Positions 6,707 to 15,265 of a stretch of DNA of 44,120 nucleotides are shown in pieces (position 1 is the first letter of the stretch; every line of letters begins with the position of its first letter). The stretch lies in contig JBAUTB010000097.1 in the NCBI GenBank assembly GCA_049582005.1, positions 1-44,120 on the forward strand, read 5' to 3'. This stretch comes from Sivonenia sp049582005 (GTDB taxonomy: Bacteria > Cyanobacteriota > Cyanobacteriia > Gloeobacterales > PMM-0068). The notes under the pieces are model-generated. The model saw only the letters and a program-made list of their open reading frames with translations, was not told the DNA's origin and ran no database searches. The position numbers and the translations under genes are program-made.

Positions 6707-9226
6707 TTATCCAGAACCTTCATCTTCCGTAGAAGGCATGATCAACCCTTTGACTCGTTCTTTGGGCAACAGACTCACCATAGGCTTACCTGCGGTTTCC
6801 CGACCTTCCAGAGGAATTTGATCGACCGGAAGGGTATGGATACGGTTTGGACCACCGCTAGAGGTTAAGACCAGCACTTGTTGTCCCTCGCGCGCAGGGA
6901 CAGATATCATACCGGCCAGCTCATCACCCTTGGTTTGCAAAAGACCAGGAGTACCCATATCACTGCGAGAACCTAATCGGATGGCACTCAAGGGTAGGCG
7001 TTTACCAAATCCCCTAGCCGTAATCAGCACAATCTGGTCCGTAGGAGCAACCACCGTCATGGATACTAACTGTTCTTTCGGGCGGAGTTTTAGTGCTTTT
7101 AATCCAGCGGCTTGCCGTCCCATGACAGGCAATTGAGCTTCATCTAAGGGAAAGCGCAACAATCTTCCACCGGAAGTCGCAAGAACCGCATGGCTGCTCG
7201 CTCCTGCCAAATGGGCAGAAATTAGATAGTCTTCTTTCTCTTGAGTGCCTGCGGTAAAGGTACCCAGCTTTATAGCATTCAATCCGCGCCCGGTCAGATT
7301 ACCAAATTCAGAAAGGGACATCCGCTTGAGCTTACCTCCAGCGGTACGTAACACCATGTACTGGTCATCAGAATATTCCTGAAGCGCAAAAGTGGCGCAG
7401 ACCTCGTCCCCTTTAATATCAGAAGCAGTAACGAGAGTAACTAGCGGCGTTCCTCTGCCTCGACTCGTCTCTGGTATCTCACTAACGGGCACTTGATGCA
7501 CCCGGCCCATGCGCGTCACGACCAGCAAATCTTTCTGGGTCGTTGTGCTGTGTTGCTCTACGACATAGTCTTCCACCCCTTCACTAATAGTCATATTCGC
7601 GTTTTCTGAACGACGATTCTTGGTGGGACGGAAACGACGTATATAGCCTTTTTGGGTGACTTGAACAGTGCAGTTGACATCGGCAGCCACCGCAATGGGC
7701 TCAACGGTCATCTTTGTCACTTGCGGATTGATTTGCGTACGACGAGGGTCACCATACTTTTTCTTCATGGCTTTAAGTTCAGCCTTAAGGAAATTCATCA
7801 GTTTCTTACGGTCCGTGAGTAAGCCTTCGATGGTGGCAATACGACGGAGGAGTTCTTCTTGCTCCGATTGCAGATGTCCTCGGTCTAACTGTGTTAGACG
7901 ACGCAAAGGCATCTGCAGAACAGCTTCTGCTTGAGAAGCACTCAGGTTCATTTCTGCTTGCAGTCTTCCTCTAGCCGTGGGCACATCAGCAGAGGTCCGC
8001 AACAGATGGATGACGCCATCCAGATGGTCTAAAGCAATCAGAGAACCTGCCAAGAGATGGGCTTTTTGTTGCTTTTCTCCCAATTCACAGCGGAGGCGCC
8101 TGGTCAGCGTTTCCTCTCGAAAATTTAGGAATTCTTGGAGGAGCTGTTTTAGGGAGAGAAGCCGGGGCTGTCCATTCACAATAGACAGCAGGATAACGCC
8201 AAAGTTGTCCTGGAGCTGGGTTAAACGATAGAGCTGTTGCAGGACTGCTTCCGGTTGGACTTCTTTGCGTAATTCAATGACAACCCGCATTCCCGTGCGG
8301 TCTGATTCATCCCGGAGATCTGAGATCCCTTGAATTCTCCCCTCATTCACCAGATTGGCAACTTTTTCAATCCAAGCCGCTTTATTGACCTGATAGGGCA
8401 GTTCTGTGACTACAAGCGCGGGCTTACGAGAACGTCCCCGGCCCACTTCCTCCTGGTGTACGACCCCTCGAACGGTGACACTCCCTCGGCCATTGGCGTA
8501 GGCATCTCGAATACCGTCCGTATTGACGATATGCCCTCCCGTGGGAAAGTCTGGACCTGGAATTAGCTGGTGGAGAGCTTCATCACTTAAATTCTGGTTA
8601 TCGGCTAGAGCTACCAGACCGTCTACAAGCTCTGCGAGGTTATGGGGAGGAACATTGGTTGCCATCCCCACGGCAATCCCGTTACAGCCATTGAGTAGCA
8701 AGATAGGGAGTTTGGCCGGGAGGACGGTGGGCTCTCGTTGCGAACCGTCAAAGTTGTCCTGAAAATCAACCACTTCTTCCCGGACATCATCAAGAAGCCC
8801 CTCAAATCCCACAGCCGCTAAACGGCACTCTGTGTAGCGCATGGCGGCAGCGGGGTCATTATCTACGGAACCAAAGTTGCCATGGCCTGACAAGAAGGGA
8901 TAACGACTGGAAAATTCTTGGACCATCCGCACCAAAGCATCATAAACAGCCTGGTCTCCATGGGGATGATATTTACCCAAAACATCTCCGACCACGCGAG
9001 CACATTTTCGGAATGGTCGGTCGGGAGTCAAGCCCAACTCCGCCATCGCAAAGAGAATTCTGCGGTGTACAGGCTTTAGCCCATCGCGCACATCGGGAAT
9101 CGCGCGACCGACAATCACGCTCATGGCGTATTCCAAATAGGAACGCTGCATCTCGCTTTGGAGGGAAGTTGGCAGGATTCTTCCTTCCTCTGGAGTGGGG
9201 TCTGTGAAGCTCAGTTGCTTGGCCAT
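6707..9226 (-). CDS. gyrA: DNA gyrase/topoisomerase IV subunit A
   Basis: An 839-residue type IIA topoisomerase A subunit, which cuts and rejoins both DNA strands during supercoiling or decatenation with a GyrB/ParE partner. The catalytic tyrosine is Tyr131 in AAAMRYTECRL. The quinolone region reads HPHGDQAVYDALVR, with Gln where E. coli GyrA has Ser83, which I recall as normal for cyanobacteria. A long coiled coil (about 390-500) and a C-terminal beta-pinwheel follow. The loop of the first blade, where the GyrA box QRRGGKG should be, reads KNRRSENANMTISEGV, so the box is missing or very divergent; a ParC-like role is therefore open. A hairpin (GGCTTC-TAGA-GAAGCC, 9270-9285) lies just upstream, probably in the leader. 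Confidence 0.88.
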   Translation of the reverse strand: MAKQLSFTDPTPEEGRILPTSLQSEMQRSYLEYAMSVIVGRAIPDVRDGLKPVHRRILFAMAELGLTPDRPFRKCARVVGDVLGKYHPHGDQAVYDALVRMVQEFSSRYPFLSGHGNFGSVDNDPAAAMRYTECRLAAVGFEGLLDDVREEVVDFQDNFDGSQREPTVLPAKLPILLLNGCNGIAVGMATNVPPHNLAELVDGLVALADNQNLSDEALHQLIPGPDFPTGGHIVNTDGIRDAYANGRGSVTVRGVVHQEEVGRGRSRKPALVVTELPYQVNKAAWIEKVANLVNEGRIQGISDLRDESDRTGMRVVIELRKEVQPEAVLQQLYRLTQLQDNFGVILLSIVNGQPRLLSLKQLLQEFLNFREETLTRRLRCELGEKQQKAHLLAGSLIALDHLDGVIHLLRTSADVPTARGRLQAEMNLSASQAEAVLQMPLRRLTQLDRGHLQSEQEELLRRIATIEGLLTDRKKLMNFLKAELKAMKKKYGDPRRTQINPQVTKMTVEPIAVAADVNCTVQVTQKGYIRRFRPTKNRRSENANMTISEGVEDYVVEQHSTTTQKDLLVVTRMGRVHQVPVSEIPETSRGRGTPLVTLVTASDIKGDEVCATFALQEYSDDQYMVLRTAGGKLKRMSLSEFGNLTGRGLNAIKLGTFTAGTQEKEDYLISAHLAGASSHAVLATSGGRLLRFPLDEAQLPVMGRQAAGLKALKLRPKEQLVSMTVVAPTDQIVLITARGFGKRLPLSAIRLGSRSDMGTPGLLQTKGDELAGMISVPAREGQQVLVLTSSGGPNRIHTLPVDQIPLEGRETAGKPMVSLLPKERVKGLIMPSTEDEGSG

Positions 9227-9269
9227 GGGATTCCTTCTACACCAAAGAACAGTTGTACCCCAGCGAAGG

Positions 9270-9285
9270 GGCTTCTAGAGAAGCC
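9270..9285 (-). promoter_or_regulatory. Hairpin in the presumed gyrA leader
   Basis: GGCTTC-TAGA-GAAGCC forms a perfect 6-bp stem with a tetraloop, 44-59 bases upstream of the gyrA start. It may stabilise or regulate the leader; no promoter boxes were assigned. Confidence 0.35.
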
Positions 9286-9293
9286 TATCAAAA

Positions 9294-9352
9294 AGCCTGC
9301 GGACAGCAACATATTCTGTTCATAAAAACAGAACGGCATTGCTCAGCAGGCT
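9294..9352. other. 59-base imperfect long hairpin
   Basis: Three nested complementary segments: AGCCTGC (9294-9300) with GCAGGCT (9346-9352), AGCAA (9305-9309) with TTGCT (9339-9343), and TTCTGTT (9314-9320) with AACAGAA (9327-9333). It sits between the 3' end of the ferredoxin gene and the 5' end of gyrA, both on the minus strand. It could serve as the ferredoxin terminator or as part of the gyrA leader, although no U-run follows directly. Confidence 0.5.
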
Positions 9353-9400
9353 AAGGGGATACAGACGACCGACTATTTATTGTCCGTCATCTCAGGGTTC

Positions 9401-9625
9401 CTAAGGAGTACGTTGCTTAGCAGGGACTTCTTCCGGCAGAATTGCTCCCTCTACAGGGCATACCTGCAAACAGATACCGCAATCAATACAGGTAGCAAAA
9501 TCAATCCAATACCAATCCGTCCCCTTCGCATTTTTGCCAGGTCCTTGGTCAATACAAGAGACAGGACAGGCTTCTACACAATCTGCTACACCCTCGCAGA
9601 CATCCGTAACAATGGTATGGGACAT
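9401..9625 (-). CDS. 2x[4Fe-4S] ferredoxin, cyanobacterial type
   Basis: A 74-residue soluble electron carrier. Eight cysteines are placed for two clusters: Cys10, 16, 20 and 24 (C-x5-C-x3-CPVSC) and Cys46, 49, 52 and 56 (C-x2-C-x2-C-x3-CPVEGAI). Sequence and length agree with a highly conserved cyanobacterial ferredoxin (starting xHTIVTDVCEGVADC), distinct from the plant-type [2Fe-2S] ferredoxin PetF and from PsaC. I chose the ATG at 9625, preceded by GAAGGA at good distance; an upstream in-frame ATG at 9658 has less support. It is co-directional with ppc, 53 bases downstream of the ppc stop. The redox partner is unknown. Confidence 0.9.
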   Translation of the reverse strand: MSHTIVTDVCEGVADCVEACPVSCIDQGPGKNAKGTDWYWIDFATCIDCGICLQVCPVEGAILPEEVPAKQRTP

Positions 9626-9678
9626 GGTTTTTCCTTCACAGGAGCATTCGACAACCATTATACGGGGATGCGGAGCGG

Positions 9679-12537
9679 CTAGCCGGTATTACGCATTCCA
9701 GCGGCGATGCCATTGATGGTCAAAAGCGTCCCCCGCAGCAGTTCAGCTTGGCTGTCCCGGCGAATCGGCTGTGGGCTGCGGAATCGCTGGATCATATAGA
9801 CCTGTAGATAGCCCAAGGGAACAATCGAACCATTACGCAGTTGAACAGAGCGTTGGAGGCTGGGGTTGTCATCAAGAAGGCGCTGGTGCTCACTGATCGC
9901 TAATACGAGCTTTTTCGTAAGCTGCGCCTCCGCTTCAATACGCTTGTGCAAACTATAAGCCATCACCTTATGTTCTTCAGGCATCAGACGGTCTAAATAA
10001 TGCTTGGCAATCTGTAAATCAGCCTTAGCCAGCGTCATTTCCACCTTAGAAATCAGCGTCCTAAAGAAAGGCCATTGACGATAGATTGATTGCAACTCTG
10101 CCAGATGTTTTTCAGGATTGAGGCTGATGTATTTCTGTAGAGACGTTCCTACCCCATACCAAGCTGGAAGCAAGTATCGGGCTTGGGTCCAAGAAAATAC
10201 CCAAGGAATCGCTCTCAGACTAGAAAAGTCCCGTTTCCCCTTGCGTCTTGCAGGACGAGAAGAGATCTGGAGTTCACTAATTTCTTGAATCGGTGTGACA
10301 TGGTTGAAAAATTCGAGGAAACCCTCGGTGTCATAGACTAAATTTCGATACTCTGTGCGTGCATCCTCAGAGAGCTGCTCTAGAAGCTGATGGGTGTACT
10401 GAAGCCCAGGCGGTGTGGTAGGCACAACGCTAGCCTGAATCACCGCTGCGGTAACCGTTTCAATATTTTTGATGGCCAGTTCAGGGAGCGAATACTTGGA
10501 AGCTAGCACTTCACCCTGCTCTGTAATTTTGATTTTACCGCCGATTGAGTGTCCTGGTTGAGCCAGAATCGCTTGATAGGCAGGCCCTCCACCACGACCT
10601 ACCGAGCCTCCCCGACCGTGGAAAATTCGAAGGCTAATCCCATGGGCAGAAGCCACCTTCTCAATCGCAATTTGCGCTTTATAAATTTCCCAGTTACTGG
10701 AAAGGAAACCACTGTCCTTGTTGGAGTCAGAATAACCGAGCATCACTTCCTGTAGACAGTTGAGCCCTGAATCCATCGCGGTCAGGTCCGCTAAATAAGA
10801 ATGGTAGAGCGGCAGAGAGAAAAGTTGCTCTAAGATCTTAGGAGCCCGCACCAAGTCTTCCACGGTTTCAAACAACGGAACCACCATCAAACTGCCCGTA
10901 CCCGTTTCTGGATTAAACAGGCCTGCTTCCTTTGCAAACAACAGGACTTCTAGAAGGTCTGAAGTCTGACGACTCATGGAAATGACGTAGGTATTGCAAA
11001 TCTTCTGTCCAAATTCTTCCTGCATCTGTTGGAGGATGCGGAAAGTCTCAATCAGCTCGCTAGTCCGAGCGGAGAAATTTAACCGATGAGGAATCAGCGG
11101 GCGCAAGGTCTGCAATTCTTGGATCAGCCATTGACACCGTTCCTCTTCGGACAGGCTGGAGTAGGAAACCCCTTCTTCAAACAGACGCAACTGAAGCGTA
11201 ATTTCATTCAGCGCTGCTTCGTGCTCACTGCTATCCTGACGAATATCCAGCATTGCCATGTGGAAGCCAAATACTTCTATTTGCAACATCAAATCATCCA
11301 GTTCTTGGCATGTTAAACCAGAAGAACGAAGGCTCTGACGGACTAATTGCACATCTGCCAATAGTTCCTCTGCCTGGCGGTAAGCGCCTCGCCAGCTGCG
11401 CTCTTCCATTTCAGTCAATCCACCAGGGCCATTGTCTGCCAGGAACTGATTACGTCTAAGGGCCAAGTCCAAACGCTTACGCATATAGGCCAGCTTTAAG
11501 CGATAGGGCTCTTGGTGATAGCGGAGCGCTAGTTCTTCATAGATTTCTGGGAAAACGGCTTGGTCATTATCCAACGAGTACAAAAAGTCTGGATGAACAT
11601 CACTCCAATGCTGAGAAACACTCAGAATACGGGTTAGCTCGTAGACCTTTTGGATATATTTCTCTAGGGCTACTTTGCGTTGTAAACAGGCTGTTTGCCA
11701 AGTCACGATTGGCAGCACCGAAGGATTTCCATCACGGTCAGCTCCCACCCAGGAACCAAAGTGACAGAAATTGGGTAGGTCCCTGGCTAGCTGAGGATAG
11801 AACTCTTTCAGGCTGTAGCCCAGGTCTCGATAAATGAACGGGACTGTATCAAATAAGACATCTCCGAAGTAACTGAGGGTATGGGCCACCTCATCCAATA
11901 CTTCAGGTTTGAATTGATGGAGTTCATCGGTCCGCCACCACAGTCGAATTTCTTCCTTTAGCTTTTCTCGAAGCGTTTGCAGCTGCCACTGAGAAGACCA
12001 AGGGTCATCGAGGGCATCCAAGAGATGCACTAAATAGCTGTGCTTTTCGCGAATGGTCCGCCGCACAATTTCTGTAGGATGGGCCGTAAAGACCAACCGC
12101 ACATCTAATTGGTCTAGAACCCGGGATAGTTCTGGTGCAGAAATTCCCAGGGCTTTCAGCTCTCCAAAAAGCCAACGAAAAGAACCAATAGGGGGTTCAT
12201 CCAGTCCCCCTTCCCGTCGAAAGGTTTTTTGTTCATGATGCTGTTCGACTAAATTGACCAGCTGAAAATAGAGACTAAAAGCACGCGCCGCCTGCACCGC
12301 TTCACTCAAAGACAGAGCCTCTACCATCTGCAAAACAGCCTCTTCGGGATTTTTCAAAGCTTGCCCTTCAGAAGTGCGCTGGGCTCTGAGATGTTGTAAA
12401 AGCTTGGCCAGATCTGGTCCACATTCGTTAACCAAGACCTCCTGCATGAGGTCTTCAACCATCTGGATGTTCTGATACATCGACTGCATGGTTACATCCG
12501 TAGGCGAAATAATATCTAAACCTGTTTCTGATGTCAT
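9679..12537 (-). CDS. ppc: Phosphoenolpyruvate carboxylase
   Basis: A 952-residue enzyme that adds bicarbonate to phosphoenolpyruvate to give oxaloacetate, feeding the TCA cycle and amino-acid synthesis in the cytoplasm. Visible signatures are VFTAHPTEIVRRT with the catalytic His, GYSDSNKDSGFL, the glycine-rich loop FHGRGGSVGRGGGP, and the invariant C-terminal end IAAGMRNTG. The plant regulatory phosphorylation site at the N-terminus is not seen. Length is within the cyanobacterial range. It lies downstream of the rbcLXS operon on the same strand but is separated from it by a strong terminator, so it probably has its own promoter in 12538-12665. Confidence 0.97.
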   Translation of the reverse strand: MTSETGLDIISPTDVTMQSMYQNIQMVEDLMQEVLVNECGPDLAKLLQHLRAQRTSEGQALKNPEEAVLQMVEALSLSEAVQAARAFSLYFQLVNLVEQHHEQKTFRREGGLDEPPIGSFRWLFGELKALGISAPELSRVLDQLDVRLVFTAHPTEIVRRTIREKHSYLVHLLDALDDPWSSQWQLQTLREKLKEEIRLWWRTDELHQFKPEVLDEVAHTLSYFGDVLFDTVPFIYRDLGYSLKEFYPQLARDLPNFCHFGSWVGADRDGNPSVLPIVTWQTACLQRKVALEKYIQKVYELTRILSVSQHWSDVHPDFLYSLDNDQAVFPEIYEELALRYHQEPYRLKLAYMRKRLDLALRRNQFLADNGPGGLTEMEERSWRGAYRQAEELLADVQLVRQSLRSSGLTCQELDDLMLQIEVFGFHMAMLDIRQDSSEHEAALNEITLQLRLFEEGVSYSSLSEEERCQWLIQELQTLRPLIPHRLNFSARTSELIETFRILQQMQEEFGQKICNTYVISMSRQTSDLLEVLLFAKEAGLFNPETGTGSLMVVPLFETVEDLVRAPKILEQLFSLPLYHSYLADLTAMDSGLNCLQEVMLGYSDSNKDSGFLSSNWEIYKAQIAIEKVASAHGISLRIFHGRGGSVGRGGGPAYQAILAQPGHSIGGKIKITEQGEVLASKYSLPELAIKNIETVTAAVIQASVVPTTPPGLQYTHQLLEQLSEDARTEYRNLVYDTEGFLEFFNHVTPIQEISELQISSRPARRKGKRDFSSLRAIPWVFSWTQARYLLPAWYGVGTSLQKYISLNPEKHLAELQSIYRQWPFFRTLISKVEMTLAKADLQIAKHYLDRLMPEEHKVMAYSLHKRIEAEAQLTKKLVLAISEHQRLLDDNPSLQRSVQLRNGSIVPLGYLQVYMIQRFRSPQPIRRDSQAELLRGTLLTINGIAAGMRNTG

Positions 12538-12665
12538 GGCGGTGCAACAAAATATAGATTTTTACATTATCGATACCTGAGGGTACAGACTGTAAACCCA
12601 TTGGTATGACTTAATATCCTATGAGGGTTTGAGCCCGTCCTAATGAATCCTTTGATACCTAATCA

Positions 12666-12707
12666 AAAAGCGGGACAGCTCTTTTATCATAGAGCTGTCC
12701 CGCTTTT
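12666..12707 (-). terminator. Rho-independent terminator of the rbcLXS operon
   Basis: A perfect 16-bp inverted repeat, AAAAGCGGGACAGCTC (12666-12681) and its complement (12692-12707), with a 10-base loop. Read on the minus strand it lies 35 bases after the rbcS stop and the stem ends in a T-run. It is strong enough to insulate ppc from rbc transcription. Confidence 0.9.
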
Positions 12708-12741
12708 AAACACTTTCAACTAGGAAAAATTTTTGAAAGGT

Positions 12742-13068
12742 TTATTTGTTGGGCTTGTGTACGGTGAAGCTCATCACTTGGCACTGCTTGATGTTGTCAA
12801 AAGCGACAACACGGATGTAGCAGTTGGGGTAAGCAGAGCGGCAAGCTTGCACTTCGTTGAGAACTTCCTGGGTGCTCCTAGCAGAGAACATAGGGAGCTT
12901 CCACATGGTCCAGTAGCAGTCCGTCGGCAAGGAAGTCTCGTTGAACTCAATGGCAGGGAAAAAGCCATTGTCCAAGGTGTACTGGATTTGCCTGTTGATT
13001 TGAGCATCGCTCAAAGGAGGCAGGTAGGAGAACGTCTCGAAGCGTTGTTGCTTAGGTAGAGTTTGCAT
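12742..13068 (-). CDS. rbcS: RuBisCO small subunit
   Basis: A 108-residue small subunit of form IB RuBisCO, which caps the L8 core. The start MQTLPKQQRFETFSYLPPL and the core YWTMWKLPMF match cyanobacterial RbcS, and the protein ends in VHKPNK. The frame extends upstream, but the ATG at 13068 has GAGG four to five bases ahead and matches the family start. It is the last gene of rbcL-rbcX-rbcS, 43 bases after rbcX, and is followed by a strong terminator. No extra SSUL-like domain is present. Confidence 0.97.
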   Translation of the reverse strand: MQTLPKQQRFETFSYLPPLSDAQINRQIQYTLDNGFFPAIEFNETSLPTDCYWTMWKLPMFSARSTQEVLNEVQACRSAYPNCYIRVVAFDNIKQCQVMSFTVHKPNK

Positions 13069-13111
13069 GGGTACCTCGTGTGTATAGTTTTGCTCTTCCA
13101 TGGAAGAGCTT

Positions 13112-13507
13112 TTATTTTTCTTCAGGACTGATTTCCTCAGTCCTAGCATCTGGTCCAGAATCTGACAGGCTAAACTGGGTAATCTTTTCTAGGTGCTGAC
13201 GACGGTGTTCTGTATTCGCTTTGAGAATTTCAGTCCGGGTCATCTCAGGCAAGAACTCCAGGACCTCTTCCGCTAAGTGTTCTCGGACCGTCATCACGCG
13301 AAAAGCAAGCTCTTGGCGGGCTTCAAGCAACTCTAGAAGGTAGGCTTCTCCATCTTGGATCTTGTCCTGGGTAGAGAACCTACTCATCCAGAGTGCTTGA
13401 GGAGGGTCGGTCTCAGAGAGTTGGGCGAGCACTGTCTTCACTGCTTGGTAGGTCAGATAACTGGCCAAGACTTTCGCAGTAGCTTTAGCGATGTGCTTAA
13501 TATCCAT
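13112..13507 (-). CDS. rbcX: RuBisCO assembly chaperone RbcX
   Basis: RbcX is a small all-helical dimer that holds the C-terminal tail of RbcL during assembly of the L8 core. From MDIKHIAK the protein has 131 residues and shows the conserved SYLTYQAVKTVLAQL, IQDGEAYLLELL and RVMTVREHLAEEVLEFLPEM segments. The ATG at 13543 would add MKASMAWGQFRL and has AGGA close upstream, so it is a possible alternative start, but family proteins begin near MDIK. It lies between rbcL and rbcS, the classic cyanobacterial order. The acidic C-terminal tail (after about residue 110) is variable in the family. Confidence 0.95.
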   Translation of the reverse strand: MDIKHIAKATAKVLASYLTYQAVKTVLAQLSETDPPQALWMSRFSTQDKIQDGEAYLLELLEARQELAFRVMTVREHLAEEVLEFLPEMTRTEILKANTEHRRQHLEKITQFSLSDSGPDARTEEISPEEK

Positions 13508-13563
13508 GAGACGAAATTGCCCCCATGCCATAGATGCCTTCATCTTGTCCTACAAGCGTAGAA

Positions 13564-14988
13564 CTAGATGGTGTCCATAGCTTCAAATTCGAACTTGATC
13601 TCTTTCCACAGTTCGCAAGCCACAGCCAATTCAGGAGACCACTTAGCGGCCTCGCGAATGATGTCGCCGCCTTCGCGCATCAAGTTGCGACCTTCATTAC
13701 GAGCCTGCACGCAAGCTTCCAAAGCCACACGGTTGGCGGTTGCTCCAGGAGCGTTACCCCAAGGGTGACCCAAGGTCCCACCACCGAATTGGAGAACGGA
13801 ATCATCCCCAAAGATGTCCACCAATGCAGGCATGTGCCATACGTGAATACCCCCGGAAGCTACGGCCATAACTCCAGGCATGGAAGCCCAGTCTTGGGTA
13901 AAGTAGATACCGCGAGAGCGGTCTTGCTCGATGTAGTTTTCCCGAAGCAGGTCGATGAAGCCGAGGGTAATCGCTTTGTCCCCTTCTAACTTACCGACAA
14001 CCGTTCCCGTGTGAATGTGGTCACCCCCAGACATACGCAGGCACTTAGCCAAGACGCGGAAGTGGATTCCATGATTCTTCTGGCGGTCCATGACAGCGTG
14101 CATCGCACGGTGAATGTGCAAGAGTAAACCGTTGGCACGGCACCAGTGAGCCAACGTCGTGTTGGCGGTGAAACCAGCCGTCAAATAGTCATGCATGATA
14201 ATAGGCATGCCGAGTTCTTTCGCATACTCAGCCCGCTGCAGCATCTGTTCGCAGGTGGGAGCGGTGACATTCAGGTAGTGACCTTTGATTTCACCGGTCT
14301 CCGCTTGGGCTTTGTAGATAGCTTCAGCAACAAAGGTGAAACGGTCGCGCCAGCGCTGGAAAGGAGCAGAGTTGATGTTCTCGTCATCCTTGGTAAAGTC
14401 CAGACCACCCCGCAGAATTTCATAGACCGCACGGCCATAATTTTTAGCAGACAGACCGAGCTTGGGCTTGATCGTGCAACCCAAGAGAGGACGACCATAT
14501 TTGTTCAATTTATCCCGCTCTACCTGAATCCCGTGGGGAGGACCTTGGAAGGTCTTGAGGTAGGCAACAGGAATACGCAAGTCTTCTAGGCGAAGAGCTT
14601 TCAGCGCTTTAAATCCAAATACGTTACCAACGATAGAAGTCAACATATTGGTCACAGAGCCTTCCTCGAACAGGTCCAGAGGATAGGCCACAAAGCAGAT
14701 GTACTGATTATCTTCACCAGGAACAGGCTCGATGTCATAACAACGGCCCTTATAACGGTCCAGGTCTGTCAGGAGATCGGTCCACACCGTGGTCCAGGTC
14801 CCTGTTGAAGACTCAGCAGCTACTGCAGCCCCAGCCTCTTCAGGAGGAACACCAGGCTGAGGGGTCATCCGAAACGCCGCCAAGAGATCCGTATCCTTGG
14901 GGGTGTAATCAGGGGTGTAGTACGTTAATTTGTATTCCTTGACCCCGGCCTCATATCCAGCCTGAGTCTTAGATTTGGCGTATGTCAT
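13564..14988 (-). CDS. rbcL: RuBisCO large subunit, form IB
   Basis: The 474-residue catalytic subunit fixes CO2 onto ribulose 1,5-bisphosphate. The carbamylated lysine is Lys200 in GGLDFTKDDE, with metal ligands Asp202 and Glu203; these are one less than spinach numbering. Loop 6 reads GTVVGKLEGD, and the C-terminal end is FEFEAMDTI. N-terminal YKLTYYTPDYTP and overall sequence are of the cyanobacterial/plant green type (form IB). The start is preceded by GAGG five to six bases ahead. Leader genes for carboxysome shells are not adjacent. Upstream lies a dyad at 15200-15220 that may be a LysR-type operator. Confidence 0.99.
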   Translation of the reverse strand: MTYAKSKTQAGYEAGVKEYKLTYYTPDYTPKDTDLLAAFRMTPQPGVPPEEAGAAVAAESSTGTWTTVWTDLLTDLDRYKGRCYDIEPVPGEDNQYICFVAYPLDLFEEGSVTNMLTSIVGNVFGFKALKALRLEDLRIPVAYLKTFQGPPHGIQVERDKLNKYGRPLLGCTIKPKLGLSAKNYGRAVYEILRGGLDFTKDDENINSAPFQRWRDRFTFVAEAIYKAQAETGEIKGHYLNVTAPTCEQMLQRAEYAKELGMPIIMHDYLTAGFTANTTLAHWCRANGLLLHIHRAMHAVMDRQKNHGIHFRVLAKCLRMSGGDHIHTGTVVGKLEGDKAITLGFIDLLRENYIEQDRSRGIYFTQDWASMPGVMAVASGGIHVWHMPALVDIFGDDSVLQFGGGTLGHPWGNAPGATANRVALEACVQARNEGRNLMREGGDIIREAAKWSPELAVACELWKEIKFEFEAMDTI

Positions 14989-15084
14989 TGTCTACCTCGT
15001 TCTGTAGATTGTTACTTGTACACGAATGAACCGAACCGGACAGGTAAGCGCTGCCGACATCGAGTGGTAAACCAACGAAGCTTT

Positions 15085-15113
15085 GTTATACCTACGGGCT
15101 AGTCCCAGTACCA
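15085..15113 (-). promoter_or_regulatory. Weak candidate rbcL promoter
   Basis: On the minus strand, TATAAC (15085-15090) matches five of six -10 positions. A poor -35-like TGGTAC (15108-15113) lies 17 bases upstream. It would give a leader of roughly 90 bases before rbcL. This is a visual guess. Confidence 0.25.
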
Positions 15114-15199
15114 CAAGAGATTAAAAACCGTGATCCCGTGGCTCGCCCTGACAATTTAACATGAAGCAACAGGCAGAAACGATAATCAATAGTTATAGT

Positions 15200-15220
15200 T
15201 TCTTATAAAATACATAAGAA
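15200..15220 (-). promoter_or_regulatory. Candidate LysR-type (RbcR-like) operator upstream of rbcL
   Basis: TTCTTAT-N7-ATAAGAA is a perfect 7-bp dyad with a 7-base spacer, and it contains the T-N11-A core typical of LysR-type regulator sites. It lies about 210 bases upstream of the rbcL start in an AT-rich stretch. RbcR/CcmR regulators control carbon-fixation genes in cyanobacteria, so RbcR is the natural candidate. No regulator gene is adjacent. Confidence 0.45.
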
Positions 15221-15265
15221 TTTGATATAAATTATGGTGGTCATTGAGTAAACTCTATACTGGGC

